Positions 28,350 to 35,876 of a stretch of DNA of 35,876 nucleotides are shown piece after piece. The stretch's first letter is position 1. Each line of letters opens with the position of its first letter. The stretch comes from CAZUAQ01 sp964618455 (GTDB lineage: Bacteria > Planctomycetota > Phycisphaerae > UBA1845 > PWPN01). Below the pieces are notes generated by a model. That model was not told where the DNA came from. It saw only the letters and a program-made list of their open reading frames with translations, and searched no databases. The stretch covers positions 1 to 35,876 of the forward strand of contig CAZUAQ010000052.1 in the NCBI GenBank assembly GCA_964618455.1. Reading direction: 5' to 3'. The translations under genes and the position numbers were made by a program.

Positions 28350-29551
28350 GGAGTGCAACGAGATGGGTCCTGATGGCTATTGCATCCGCATGCTTCGCGG
28401 CACCTGCGGCGGCAGAGGAGGAACGCGCGCCGGTTCAAAATGAATTGGCGTTGTATCGCGCGCGTCAGATCGTGATCGAAGAGGCGGCCAGCCGCGTGGC
28501 GCCGAGTGTGGTGACGATCGAGACCGTCGGCGGGACGCAACCCATGTCATCGCGTGGGGGTGGGCCGGGCGGCGGTCGCGGTCCGGGCAACCCGACGTTC
28601 ATCGTGGCCGACGGGCCGACCACCGGTCTCGTGTTCGATCGTAACGGGCTCATCATCACCAGCGCGTTTAACTTCGTACGGGAGCCGTCCGTCATCACGG
28701 TGACATTGCACGACGGTCGCCGTTTCGTCGGGGAACTGCTCGCCCGTGACGAGATCCGCCGATTGGCAATGGTAAAAATCGAGGCGGATGACCTGCCCGA
28801 GCCGGAATGGATTGAAAAGGCAGAGAGCGTGCGCGTCGGCCAGACGGCACTGGTGCTCGGGCGCGGATTCCGCACGGAGGAGCCCGCCATCTCGGCGGGA
28901 ATCATCAGCGGCAAAAACCGCCAGTCGGGTCTGGCCATCCAGACCGATGCGAAACTTTCGCCGGGGAACTTCGGTGGACCACTGATCGATGTCGAAGGGC
29001 GCGTGCTGGGTCTGGCCGTGCCGATGGGCATGGGCACGAGCACGATGGCGGGGGTGGAATGGTACGACGCGGGGATCGGCTTCGCAATTCCGTGGTGGCG
29101 GATGAAGGAGGCGGCGAAGGATCTCGCAGACGGGCTGACGGTCCGTCGCGGTCTGCTGGGCATCCAGGTCAACGCGCAGTTGACGAAGGTGGTGCGTGTG
29201 GCGGTGGTGGTCGATCCCTCGCCGGCGCTGCGGGCGGGTCTCCAGGTGGGCGACCTGGTCATCGGTGTCGACGGGCACACCGTGACCGATTATCCCTCGC
29301 TGCAGCGAATCATGGCGACGCGCCGCGCGGGCCAACGCGTGAGCGTGAAGATCAAACGCGGCGACGAGAAACTCGACATGAGCGTGGTGCTGGCGGTGCC
29401 CGAGGATCTCGGCGAAGTGCCGCCGCTTATACCGCCGACAGACGGTCAAGACGGACCCTCGCCCGAGGGGGACAGTGAGAACGACCCCGAAGACGACGTT
29501 CCCGACGGCCTGCCGGAGCTGCCGAGCCCTCAGCCCGACCGGGCGGATTGA
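28346..29551 (+). CDS. HtrA-like pseudoprotease with PDZ domain (no triad), second
   Basis: The ATG at 28346 overlaps the previous stop (ATGA). The 401-residue product has a signal peptide ending near residue 23 (APAAA). Its trypsin-like domain has lost the triad: TNAHVV is TSAFNF (His to Phe108), the DLAxxK segment is RLAMVK (Asp to Arg139) and GNSGGP is GNFGGP (Ser to Phe209). The oxyanion-loop glycines around the lost serine remain. A PDZ domain (about 268-352, with LRAGLQVGDLVIGVDG) is intact, and an acidic proline-rich tail (about 358-401) ends the protein. It is the last gene of the cluster; a hairpin at 29611-29639 follows. Its changes differ from those of its neighbour, so the losses were probably separate. 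Confidence 0.87.
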   Translation: MRSATRWVLMAIASACFAAPAAAEEERAPVQNELALYRARQIVIEEAASRVAPSVVTIETVGGTQPMSSRGGGPGGGRGPGNPTFIVADGPTTGLVFDRNGLIITSAFNFVREPSVITVTLHDGRRFVGELLARDEIRRLAMVKIEADDLPEPEWIEKAESVRVGQTALVLGRGFRTEEPAISAGIISGKNRQSGLAIQTDAKLSPGNFGGPLIDVEGRVLGLAVPMGMGTSTMAGVEWYDAGIGFAIPWWRMKEAAKDLADGLTVRRGLLGIQVNAQLTKVVRVAVVVDPSPALRAGLQVGDLVIGVDGHTVTDYPSLQRIMATRRAGQRVSVKIKRGDEKLDMSVVLAVPEDLGEVPPLIPPTDGQDGPSPEGDSENDPEDDVPDGLPELPSPQPDRAD

Positions 29552-29610
29552 ATCTCGAGTCGCAGATCGGCGTACACCAGTCGCGCTGCAGTGCGTGTGT
29601 CCTCCGCAAG

Positions 29611-29639
29611 CCGTCATCATCGTTCCGGTTTGATGACGG
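29611..29639 (+). terminator. Hairpin at the end of the long cluster
   Basis: CCGTCATCA (29611-29619) pairs perfectly with TGATGACGG (29631-29639) around an 11-base loop, 60 bases after the last stop of the cluster. The bases after it (ACCATTTCCACTC) are only moderately T-rich, so termination may be incomplete. A new promoter candidate starts 44 bases further on, which fits a transcription-unit border. Confidence 0.5.
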
Positions 29640-29682
29640 ACCATTTCCACTCTTCCCGGATATGCACCATCGCGGATTATCC

Positions 29683-29710
29683 TTGACAAGATATCGGCCG
29701 GGAACATACC
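29683..29710 (+). promoter_or_regulatory. Candidate promoter of the 1154-aa secreted protein
   Basis: A perfect -35 box TTGACA (29683-29688) is followed by a weak -10 candidate CATACC (29705-29710) after 16 bp. The gene start at 29746 lies 36 bases further on. The exact -35 and the location between a hairpin and a gene start support it; the -10 matches only three of six bases. Confidence 0.4.
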
Positions 29711-29745
29711 CTGAAGACAAATTGTCTGACCAGCGGAGACGCGTT

Positions 29746-32700
29746 ATGCCCAAAGATCACCCTCGTTTCGGTTTCGGCGGCATTTTTGTCTTACTAATCG
29801 CCGCTTTGCATGCTGCTTCAACAGATGCTGGCGGGGCTCAGGTGGTCCTGGAGCCCGTGTTTGACGCGTGGATTCGAGATGAGGGAGCCCCGGGGCCGGA
29901 TGACGATTTCGTGCGGGACAATGACTTCGTGGGGGTCTGGTCAAGCGAATTCGGCCCTGTCCGCTACGGATTGGTGCAATTCGATCTCTCGGCCCTGGCC
30001 GGACAGACGATCACGGCGGTGACGCTCGAGATGTTCAATCCGGTCAGCGGTTTCTCGGATGATGATGAACCGGCCAGGCAGGCGGCTTTCATCATTGATA
30101 CCTCCGGTGGAACCGCCATGGGGCCTGGCTTGAACTGGAGCGTGTACCAAGTCGAGTACGATGGGAACGAGACCGCCTTAGAGACACTCGGCGCGTATGA
30201 CATCGGTCCGACCACCACTACGCCGGAGATCCAGAATGTCTTCATCGCCAGCGTCGCAAGCGCCAACGACGTGGCAGCGGTTCAGAACGCCCTAGAAGGA
30301 CCCACCGGATTCCTTAGCGTCGTCTTCAAAGCCGTGGAGGACGGAACCGGCTACAAGGCGGGCTGGGGTGATCTCGAACAGACGGGCGGCTCGCAAGCGG
30401 CGCGACTGACGATCACCACTACAGACGTCAGCACAGGCTGCGAGTTTCTGGCGGAGCTGCCGGAGGCGTCGCGCGGCCAGGCGTATTCGCAAGCGCTGGC
30501 GGACATCAGTCAATGTGGTGGGCCGGTCCAGGTAGAGCTGCTGGAGTGTTTTCTACCCCCAGGTCTCAGCCTGAACAGCGCGACGGGAGAGTTGTCCGGG
30601 ACACCGCGAATGCACGGGATCTTTCCGCTGACGGTCCGCCTGTCGGATGAACAGGGAACGGAGCTGGACCGGAAGGAAACGGATTTTACGATCTCCGGAT
30701 TCTACGAGTCGAAGGCGGACTTCGATTTCGACGGGGATGTCGACTTGGAGGATCTGAATCGGTTCGTGCTGGTGCACACCGGTCCGATGACGCCACTCTC
30801 GCCATGCGACCCGGGGCCTCCGGCTTCAGGGCCGATTCAACTGGATGCGACCGGGGATGTGTGGGTCCGGGAGAACTCTCCCGACACGGTCTTCGAGAGC
30901 GACCTGGTCTCCATCTGGTCGTCGGCTTCAGGCGATCGCCGGTATGGGCTGATCGAGTTCGACGTCAGTTCGCTTAACGGAGAGAACCTGGCAGCCGCAC
31001 ACTTGAGCCTCTGGGTGGATGATCAATTTTCGGGTGCGGCCTTCCCCCTCACGCAGAAGGCTTACGTCATCGATTCGGGCGGTACGCCGCTGACGGACCT
31101 GACGTGGGACACCTTCATCTCGGAAAAGGACGCCGGCAAACTGCCCCTGGAAACAATGGGAAGGTATGACGAGAGTATCCCGAACTCCGACGGGACGGCC
31201 GGCACGTACATTCAAGGTCCCGGCGCCAGTTCAGCCGATCTTGCACTGATCGCATCAGATGCGGCGGGCGACGGCTTGCTGAGCCTCGTGTTCATTGCGG
31301 ACGAGGATGGGAACGAGTACCGCGGGGACTGGGGTGACGCCTCGAACGCAGGTGGCCCCGGATACGTGGAGAAGGCGGGGAGGCTCGTCGTGTTCACGGA
31401 CTCCGCCTGCATGATCGACACGGCCGCGTTGCCGGATGGACAGGCGGGAATGCCTTACGCGGCAATGCTTACGGCGTCACCGGAATGCACCAACGCGCTG
31501 TCCTGGGAGATTGTCGGGTGCACGCTGCCACCCGGCTTATCACTCCATGCTTCGACCGGCGCTGTCACCGGGATACCGATAGTCGGGGGCACCTTCCCGC
31601 TGCTTGTACGCCTGACGGATCAAGGCGCGAGTGATGTTGTCCGGGAGGTGGAGTTGTCCATCACGATCGAGAGCCCTGCCGCGGATCTGGATGAGGACGG
31701 TGACGTGGATACGGACGACTGGAACCTCTTTCAGGCGAGTTTCACAGGACCGCTGAATCCGGATCTTGATCTCTGCTGGCGGCGCTACGTGCGAAACTGC
31801 CTGGACACGTTGATCGAACACGGAACGGATCGATACGGCCCGGTCCAATCGGCGATGCTCGCGAGCATCCTCGATGTGCACACGCTCGATTCGCCGCCAA
31901 ATCCCTCGCCGCAGGATGACGAGATCCGGACGGAAGGCCGGCCGACGCACGGACGGCTCAGCCCGGGAGGCTCGAATCTCTGGCATGACATGGCCACGTT
32001 GCGTGTGATGTATCGCATGAGTCAGGTGACAGGGGATTCCACGTATGCCGAGGCGGCGGACGATGCCATCGACGCGGTGTTTCAGCACGCGGTCAAGTCC
32101 ACGGGCCTGATCTACTGGGGTTCGCACAGCTACTGGAACATCTTTACGGACAGCGATGGCGGGGATCGCGGTGTCCACGAGATACTGATTCATCATCCGG
32201 AATGGGGAGAGATGTACCGCCTGCAGCCGGCGGCAGTCCAGGCCGCCGTGGATGCTATTTGGGCATACCATGTGCAGAACAAGACGACAGGCTCCCACAA
32301 TCGGCACGACAGTCTCGGTGGCGGTGATTTCGCGTTCAGTGGTGGTTCGTTTGCCATTGCATTTGCGTCCATGTACTCGGCGACGAACGATCCGATCTAC
32401 CTGGATCGTGCCCGGCTCATGGCCGACTGGCATTGGAACATGCGGGATCCGACAACCAATCTCGTGCCGGATAACGATACGGAATCATCCTCCTATACGA
32501 GCGTCAGCGGTCCGTTCGCATCACAGATGCTGCGCTGTTACGAATTGACCGGGGACACCCACTTTCGCGACATCGCCGTGAGTATCATCAAGGCGTACGA
32601 CCAGTATGGGTGGAACGCGGAAGAGGGGATTCACTACGGCATGATCAGTCTGGGGGGTACGCCGTTTCCGGCATCGCCGTTCTCGTGCTCGAAGAACTGG

Positions 32701-33210
32701 AACTACACGGTGTACCCGGACGGCCCGGTGGACATGTGGCGGACGATCATGTTTACGCTGGAGTTTCCGTTAATCGCCGCCGAAGCCTCTCTGTATGCGT
32801 ACGAACTGTCCGGCGAGGATGCGGCGAGCCGTGATCCCGAATTGCTGGCCATCGCCGAGCGCTGGGCGGAGGGCATTGCCAACAGTCTTCCGCCGCGACT
32901 GGGACGGCGATGGTCCTGCGAGATGGCGAGCGTATACCCGCCGCTGCTGGAGGTGACCGGGACCTACGCCGAGAACTACGGCCGGGCGATCTCCTTCCAC
33001 GTTAATCTCTACCACGCGACTGGTGACCCGAAGTATCTCCGCCGCGCGAAACTCCTCGGTCGGGAGGCGGTTCAGAAGCTGTACGTCACCGGAATCTTCC
33101 GGGGGCATCCATCGAAGGAGACGTACCAGGCGAATCATTTCGTCGGGATTCTGTTGCATGCGTTGATGCAACTGGACGCGGTGCCGGAGAAGTGGCGGTT
33201 GGCGTTCTGA
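29746..33210 (+). CDS. Secreted multi-domain protein with alpha/alpha-toroid domain
   Basis: With the ATG at 29746 (GCGGAG seven bases upstream) the protein has 1154 residues and a signal peptide to about residue 32. A module occurs twice: a DNRLRE-type beta domain (about 33-225 and 364-552, both with a SDLVSIWSS/FVGVWSS then RYGL-x2-FD pattern), a putative-Ig (He_PIG-like) domain with LPPGLSL and TGxxxGxP marks (about 231-318 and 554-642), and an EF-hand/dockerin-like repeat (DFDGDVDLEDLNRF at about 326-339; LDEDGDVDTDDWNLF at about 646-660). The last 480 residues form a helical domain of the alpha/alpha-toroid type (ATGDPKYLRRAKLLGREAV near the end), like glycan lyases or hydrolases. The substrate and catalytic residues are not clear. 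The frame is open from 29548, but the upstream residues do not look secreted. Confidence 0.85.
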   Translation: MPKDHPRFGFGGIFVLLIAALHAASTDAGGAQVVLEPVFDAWIRDEGAPGPDDDFVRDNDFVGVWSSEFGPVRYGLVQFDLSALAGQTITAVTLEMFNPVSGFSDDDEPARQAAFIIDTSGGTAMGPGLNWSVYQVEYDGNETALETLGAYDIGPTTTTPEIQNVFIASVASANDVAAVQNALEGPTGFLSVVFKAVEDGTGYKAGWGDLEQTGGSQAARLTITTTDVSTGCEFLAELPEASRGQAYSQALADISQCGGPVQVELLECFLPPGLSLNSATGELSGTPRMHGIFPLTVRLSDEQGTELDRKETDFTISGFYESKADFDFDGDVDLEDLNRFVLVHTGPMTPLSPCDPGPPASGPIQLDATGDVWVRENSPDTVFESDLVSIWSSASGDRRYGLIEFDVSSLNGENLAAAHLSLWVDDQFSGAAFPLTQKAYVIDSGGTPLTDLTWDTFISEKDAGKLPLETMGRYDESIPNSDGTAGTYIQGPGASSADLALIASDAAGDGLLSLVFIADEDGNEYRGDWGDASNAGGPGYVEKAGRLVVFTDSACMIDTAALPDGQAGMPYAAMLTASPECTNALSWEIVGCTLPPGLSLHASTGAVTGIPIVGGTFPLLVRLTDQGASDVVREVELSITIESPAADLDEDGDVDTDDWNLFQASFTGPLNPDLDLCWRRYVRNCLDTLIEHGTDRYGPVQSAMLASILDVHTLDSPPNPSPQDDEIRTEGRPTHGRLSPGGSNLWHDMATLRVMYRMSQVTGDSTYAEAADDAIDAVFQHAVKSTGLIYWGSHSYWNIFTDSDGGDRGVHEILIHHPEWGEMYRLQPAAVQAAVDAIWAYHVQNKTTGSHNRHDSLGGGDFAFSGGSFAIAFASMYSATNDPIYLDRARLMADWHWNMRDPTTNLVPDNDTESSSYTSVSGPFASQMLRCYELTGDTHFRDIAVSIIKAYDQYGWNAEEGIHYGMISLGGTPFPASPFSCSKNWNYTVYPDGPVDMWRTIMFTLEFPLIAAEASLYAYELSGEDAASRDPELLAIAERWAEGIANSLPPRLGRRWSCEMASVYPPLLEVTGTYAENYGRAISFHVNLYHATGDPKYLRRAKLLGREAVQKLYVTGIFRGHPSKETYQANHFVGILLHALMQLDAVPEKWRLAF

Positions 33211-33688
33211 ATGTCGAAAGCCGGGGCGTCGGGCGACTGGAGCGCAGTGGTTGTTCAGTTTCGATGGGTGGGCGATTGCCCGAGGGAAACGGCGAGTACG
33301 AGCTCGAAGACGGTGGCTCCGGCGACGCCGTACCCAGCGAGGACGGTCCCGCCGCGGAGATCATCCGAGGAGCAGTCCCCCTGATTACGCACAGTATCTA
33401 TCGCTCGCTGTATCACCATCTGCAGATACAAATAACAATGCTCATCCCAGTCTGCGGGTATCTCAAGAGAGAGATCGGCAACGCTCGCCCATACTCACCA
33501 ATGAGGTAGGACTTCAGCAAGCCAGGCGGAAACGCTCAGTTGCTCTGCTTCTACGGTCACCGTTGCAAGTGCGATATCGCGGGCGGTGTCGAATGCTCAT
33601 GCATCACATCCTCTCAGATGCACGCCTTTCGTCCGCCCCATCAGTCTACAGCCTGCCAAAAAGTCATAAATTCTTGCTTATCGTGATC
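33211..33688. other. Intergenic region with decayed sequence
   Basis: This stretch of 478 bases between the 1154-aa gene and the duplicated nagB-like tail has no convincing intact gene. It becomes richer in A+T after about 33380. It holds a possible broken ORF on the minus strand (33255-33599). No clear terminator for the 1154-aa gene is visible. Confidence 0.5.
33255..33599 (-). pseudogene. Possible decayed small gene with one in-frame stop
   Basis: One minus-strand frame reads as protein-like sequence from 33599 to a stop at 33255-33257, broken by a single TGA at 33495-33497. Before the break it includes DIALATVTVEAEQLSVSAWL, after it VADLSLEIPADWDEHCYL and a hydrophobic GGTVLAGYGVAGATVFEL. 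No in-frame ATG precedes the first part, but an ATG with a GAGAGG site lies at 33604 in another frame, which would fit a frameshift. I do not recognise the family, and open stretches of this length also occur by chance. Confidence 0.3.
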
Positions 33689-33840
33689 TCAGTGCATCTC
33701 CGCCTCGCACGTGCCGATGCCCGGGCGGTAGTAGTTGAACTGCACGTTCGGATGCTCCGCCAGGAGCGACATCGGGACTGAACTGTCGGCGATGCCCTTC
33801 GAGATCATCAGCGCCGTGAGTCGCATGCCGGAGGGGTTGT
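33688..33840. repeat. Left copy of a direct repeat (pair 35262-35414)
   Basis: This segment is a direct repeat of 35262-35414, offset by 1574 bases, about 95 percent identical by eye. Likeness begins one base beyond the stop codon and fades inside the gene near 33845. The unit between the copies contains one gene, the carboxypeptidase-regulatory-like protein. Confidence 0.85.
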
Positions 33841-33850
33841 CATGCGCGCC
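33689..33850 (-). pseudogene. Truncated second copy of the NagB-like gene 3' end
   Basis: The last 54 codons match the end of the NagB-like gene at 35263: both read ALMISKGIADSSVPMSLLAE and end in GTCEAEMH. Upstream of HDNPSGMRL the likeness stops; the frame stays open to 33994 but codes unrelated residues. By eye there are 8 mismatches in the first 152 aligned bases, and only two change an amino acid (Phe to Tyr, Phe to Ser). The active-site part of the enzyme is absent, so this fragment cannot function by itself. Confidence 0.8.
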
Positions 33851-34028
33851 GGGTGGCCATGGCTGGGCTATCTCGTCCCGCTGGCCGCCACGGCGATGAT
33901 TCCCTAGCTCTTCTTTGCCTTCGTTAAACTTTTCTTCGACTGATTGAGCTGAGCTGCGCGGCCGTGGGCAGCGATGGAAAGCAAGGAGTATCATAGTCAG
34001 TCGTTCTCACTGTGCTCTGAGGCACGAA

Positions 34029-35252
34029 TCAAGGCTCGCTACGCTTCCATGCTGGCCGAGTCGCGGGTGCGGTCGTGACTCTGGACTTCTCCGCCTCAAA
34101 GAGGGATTTCAGATCCGGCTTCTTCGGGCGCTTCCCGGCGTTGATGGCCAGGCGGGAGATGCGATCCAGTTTCGTATAGACTCTGGGGGGTATGTCGGAT
34201 TCGGTTTCCAGATTCCGCTCTCCGTAGGGATTCAGCTTGCCCGCATAGCTCACACGTAAATCGTGTTCCTCGCCACTGAATCGAGATCTGAAGGTGAACT
34301 TGAGCATGCCGTAGATGCTCGGATCTCGAGTACGAGTACATAGCAAAGTCACCTGGTCCTCGAGATTGCCGGCCGCTATCGTGACCACGGCTTTGTCCTG
34401 ATATCCCTCGGCCGGCGCCTCATGGACGACTTCATTTACCAGGATCATGCCGCCCGTATCCGTGCCAGATCGAAACAGGAAGGTGTATGCATTCTGCTCT
34501 TCGGAGTACTCCACCTCCACGTACAGATCCACGGCTTCGGGTATGCGATGAGCAGTAGGGCGCGAATCCATTTCATAAACTGTCCGCTGATGCCCGAAGA
34601 GATCGATGGCGAACCCCATCTGCGAAGTTGTGACTCGCAAGCGGCCTGACGAATCTAGCAGAAACACATCCGGATTCTTCTTGCGAAGAACGAAGAGACG
34701 TACGCCGTTCTGCCGCGGGGCACTATCTTCCCCCGGTACCGGGGGATAGAAGACAGATGCCTCACTGGGATGCTTCTGCATGTACACGTAGCCGGGTTTC
34801 TCGATTCCCTTGATCAGCAAATGATAGCCATCGAGGTCTTCGAAGCTGAAGGCGCCGACGGCGTCCGTCGTGGCGATATGGGAATGAGAGGTACCCCGAG
34901 GCCAGGCGTCAGGGTCGTCCAGTCCTTCGATGGACTTCACGTCAATACGGACATTGGCATTGGCAACGGGCTTGCCGTGCTGATCGACGACTCTACCGGA
35001 AAACTCAATCGGAAGATTTCGCCCGGTCAAGTATTCGCGCAAGCGGGTACGTCGTAACTCCACTTCCTCCGGGTTGGGGTCATGGAAGGTCGTGTCGTCA
35101 TCCGCATAAGAGTTCGATGAATTGACGAATCCGATGCCGATCAAGAAGTTGATAATCAAGAAGCAACGCAGGAAGCGATGAGCCGCAAACCTGTCCTTGA
35201 AGCCCAATCCAGCATGCGCTGGGGAACAACGACTCAAAGGCACTGAGGCCAT
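34029..35252 (-). CDS. Secreted protein with carboxypeptidase-regulatory-like domain
   Basis: With the ATG at 35252 (GAGG eight bases before it) the protein has 407 residues; a GTG at 35261 is also possible. A hydrophobic segment, CFLIINFLIGIGFVNSS, within the first 50 residues is a signal peptide or anchor. A beta-sandwich of the carboxypeptidase-regulatory type (about 80-155) shows EFSGRVVDQHGKPVANANVR and a later SFEDLDGYHLLI. The remaining 250 residues are beta-rich and not recognised. The start lies right after the NagB-like stop codon (35263-35265), so it could be co-translated with that gene. A diverged copy of the NagB-like tail lies past its 3' end, so the gene sits inside a duplicated frame and may have been inserted there. 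Confidence 0.78.
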   Translation of the reverse strand: MASVPLSRCSPAHAGLGFKDRFAAHRFLRCFLIINFLIGIGFVNSSNSYADDDTTFHDPNPEEVELRRTRLREYLTGRNLPIEFSGRVVDQHGKPVANANVRIDVKSIEGLDDPDAWPRGTSHSHIATTDAVGAFSFEDLDGYHLLIKGIEKPGYVYMQKHPSEASVFYPPVPGEDSAPRQNGVRLFVLRKKNPDVFLLDSSGRLRVTTSQMGFAIDLFGHQRTVYEMDSRPTAHRIPEAVDLYVEVEYSEEQNAYTFLFRSGTDTGGMILVNEVVHEAPAEGYQDKAVVTIAAGNLEDQVTLLCTRTRDPSIYGMLKFTFRSRFSGEEHDLRVSYAGKLNPYGERNLETESDIPPRVYTKLDRISRLAINAGKRPKKPDLKSLFEAEKSRVTTAPATRPAWKRSEP

Positions 35253-35261
35253 CTCTTTCAC

Positions 35262-35414
35262 CTCAGTGCATCTCCGCCTCGCACGTGCCGATGCCCGGGC
35301 GGAAGTAGTTGAACTGCACGTTCGGATGCTCCGCCAGGAGCGACATCGGGACCGAACTGTCGGCGATGCCCTTCGAGATCATCAGTGCCGTCAGCCGCAT
35401 CCCGAACGGGTTGT
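35262..35414. repeat. Right copy of the direct repeat (pair 33688-33840)
   Basis: This copy is the true 3' end of the NagB-like gene. It is in the same orientation as 33688-33840. The first 93 bases have only two differences, while six more fall in the following 59 bases. Confidence 0.85.
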
Positions 35415-35876
35415 CGTGCGTCCCCGCGTGCCAGATCGACACGCGCTCCGCCTGCCACGTTTGCACCGGCCCGACGGTGATGGCGTGCGTCGGCACCCCG
35501 GCCACATTCCCGCCGCCGCTGGTCCGCGCATTCTGCACCAGCGTCAGCGGGTGAAGCTCCACCACGCGCGTGTTCAGCTTGCGGTATTCCGCGGGGGAGG
35601 GCGGCGCGTCCTGGTGCGCTCCTTCGCGGCGTAGCGGATCGTTGAACGCCCAGTGCTTGATCTCGCCCTGCCCGCCTTGCATCACCACGCACCGCACGCC
35701 TTCCCAGCTCTTGATGTACTTGGTCGGATCGGCCTTGGGGAAATGGAGTTGCGAATCCGGCATCACGAGCTTGGGGTTGATGCGGTTGAAGCAGAGATCG
35801 CGGTCGGCCTTCTCGAACGAAAGCGGGTGATCCTGCGACACTTCCTTGCCGTCCATGTACCACTCGTCCATGCCCC
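35263..35876 (-). CDS. NagB-like protein (glucosamine-6-phosphate deaminase family), 5' end missing
   Basis: The frame is open to the window edge, so about 204 C-terminal residues are seen. The visible part starts with MDEWYMDGKEVSQDHPLSF, which matches the MDEY...HP segment of glucosamine-6-phosphate deaminases, and includes VPTHAITVGP, the active-site region near the allosteric loop in NagB. The end is HPNVQFNYFRPGIGTCEAEMH (cut here at FRPGIGTCEAEMH). NagB converts glucosamine 6-phosphate to fructose 6-phosphate and ammonia; the large changes from standard NagB, such as DEWY, mark a planctomycete-type subfamily whose substrate is not certain. Most of the N-terminal Rossmann part lies beyond the window. 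Its 3' end is duplicated at 33689. Confidence 0.8.
   Translation of the reverse strand, partial: GMDEWYMDGKEVSQDHPLSFEKADRDLCFNRINPKLVMPDSQLHFPKADPTKYIKSWEGVRCVVMQGGQGEIKHWAFNDPLRREGAHQDAPPSPAEYRKLNTRVVELHPLTLVQNARTSGGGNVAGVPTHAITVGPVQTWQAERVSIWHAGTHDNPFGMRLTALMISKGIADSSVPMSLLAEHPNVQFNYFRPGIGTCEAEMH

Noticed and set aside
33192..33509. Plus-strand reading frame of 105 codons after the 1154-aa gene
   Set aside because: It overlaps the end of that gene, has no ribosome binding site, and its residues do not resemble a domain; the opposite strand looks more protein-like.
35258..35863. Second minus-strand frame over the NagB-like gene
   Set aside because: It is out of frame with the NagB motifs and rich in Arg/Ala/Gly, so it is a shadow.

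Overview
The window looks like the chromosome of a bacterium from the Planctomycetota, probably of the Phycisphaerae type and possibly an uncultured lineage. The basis is high G+C, many secreted proteins, EF-hand/dockerin-like Asp-rich repeats followed by a T/S-G-P motif, a NagB-like protein with an MDEWY motif, and a very long MoxR / DUF58 / VWA / DUF4175-like gene cluster of the kind known in this phylum. This placement is inferred from protein style, not from a database search. There are no rRNA or tRNA genes, CRISPR arrays or transposases.

Layout. (1) 1-820, plus strand: an AbrB/MazE-type antitoxin and a Doc/Fic-type toxin behind a consensus-like promoter that contains a symmetric operator, closed by a perfect 12-bp hairpin. 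(2) 859-5481, minus strand: the glycolytic genes gap and pgk. Between them lies a small accessory island: a 76-aa protein, a nucleotidyltransferase, and a zinc-ribbon membrane protein with a CARDB-like domain. A clear intrinsic terminator follows gap. (3) 5960-29551, plus strand: twelve tightly packed genes. They encode a secreted PQQ-propeller/TPR protein, a prenyltransferase-toroid protein, MoxR ATPase, DUF58 protein, two membrane VWA proteins, a DUF4175-like membrane protein, a secreted coiled-coil protein with a Gln-Gly tract, a secreted helical protein, an NPCBM protein, and three HtrA-like proteins. Gene junctions from moxR onward are 4-bp or other short overlaps or gaps of under 80 bp, so much of this is probably one operon. 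(4) 29746-33210, plus strand: a secreted 1154-aa protein with two copies of a DNRLRE / putative-Ig / EF-hand module in front of an alpha/alpha-toroid domain, with its own promoter and a hairpin upstream. (5) 33211-35876: a rearranged area, mostly minus strand. It holds the 3' part of a NagB-like (glucosamine-6-phosphate deaminase-like) gene running off the window end, a secreted carboxypeptidase-regulatory-like protein directly after it, a second diverged copy of the nagB-like 3' end further on, and a possible decayed ORF.

How the genes may work together. MoxR AAA+ ATPases usually act with VWA proteins that carry MIDAS metal sites, and here one MoxR is followed by three such proteins (DUF58 and two membrane VWA proteins). 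The downstream genes extend this module into the periplasm or outer envelope. Of the three HtrA-like proteins, the first keeps His-Asp-Ser, while both followers have lost all three catalytic positions but keep the fold and PDZ domains. The best candidate for an undescribed system in the window is therefore an envelope apparatus in which a MoxR-VWA chaperone complex is coupled to one active HtrA protease and two pseudoproteases. This coupling is inferred from gene order and residues only.
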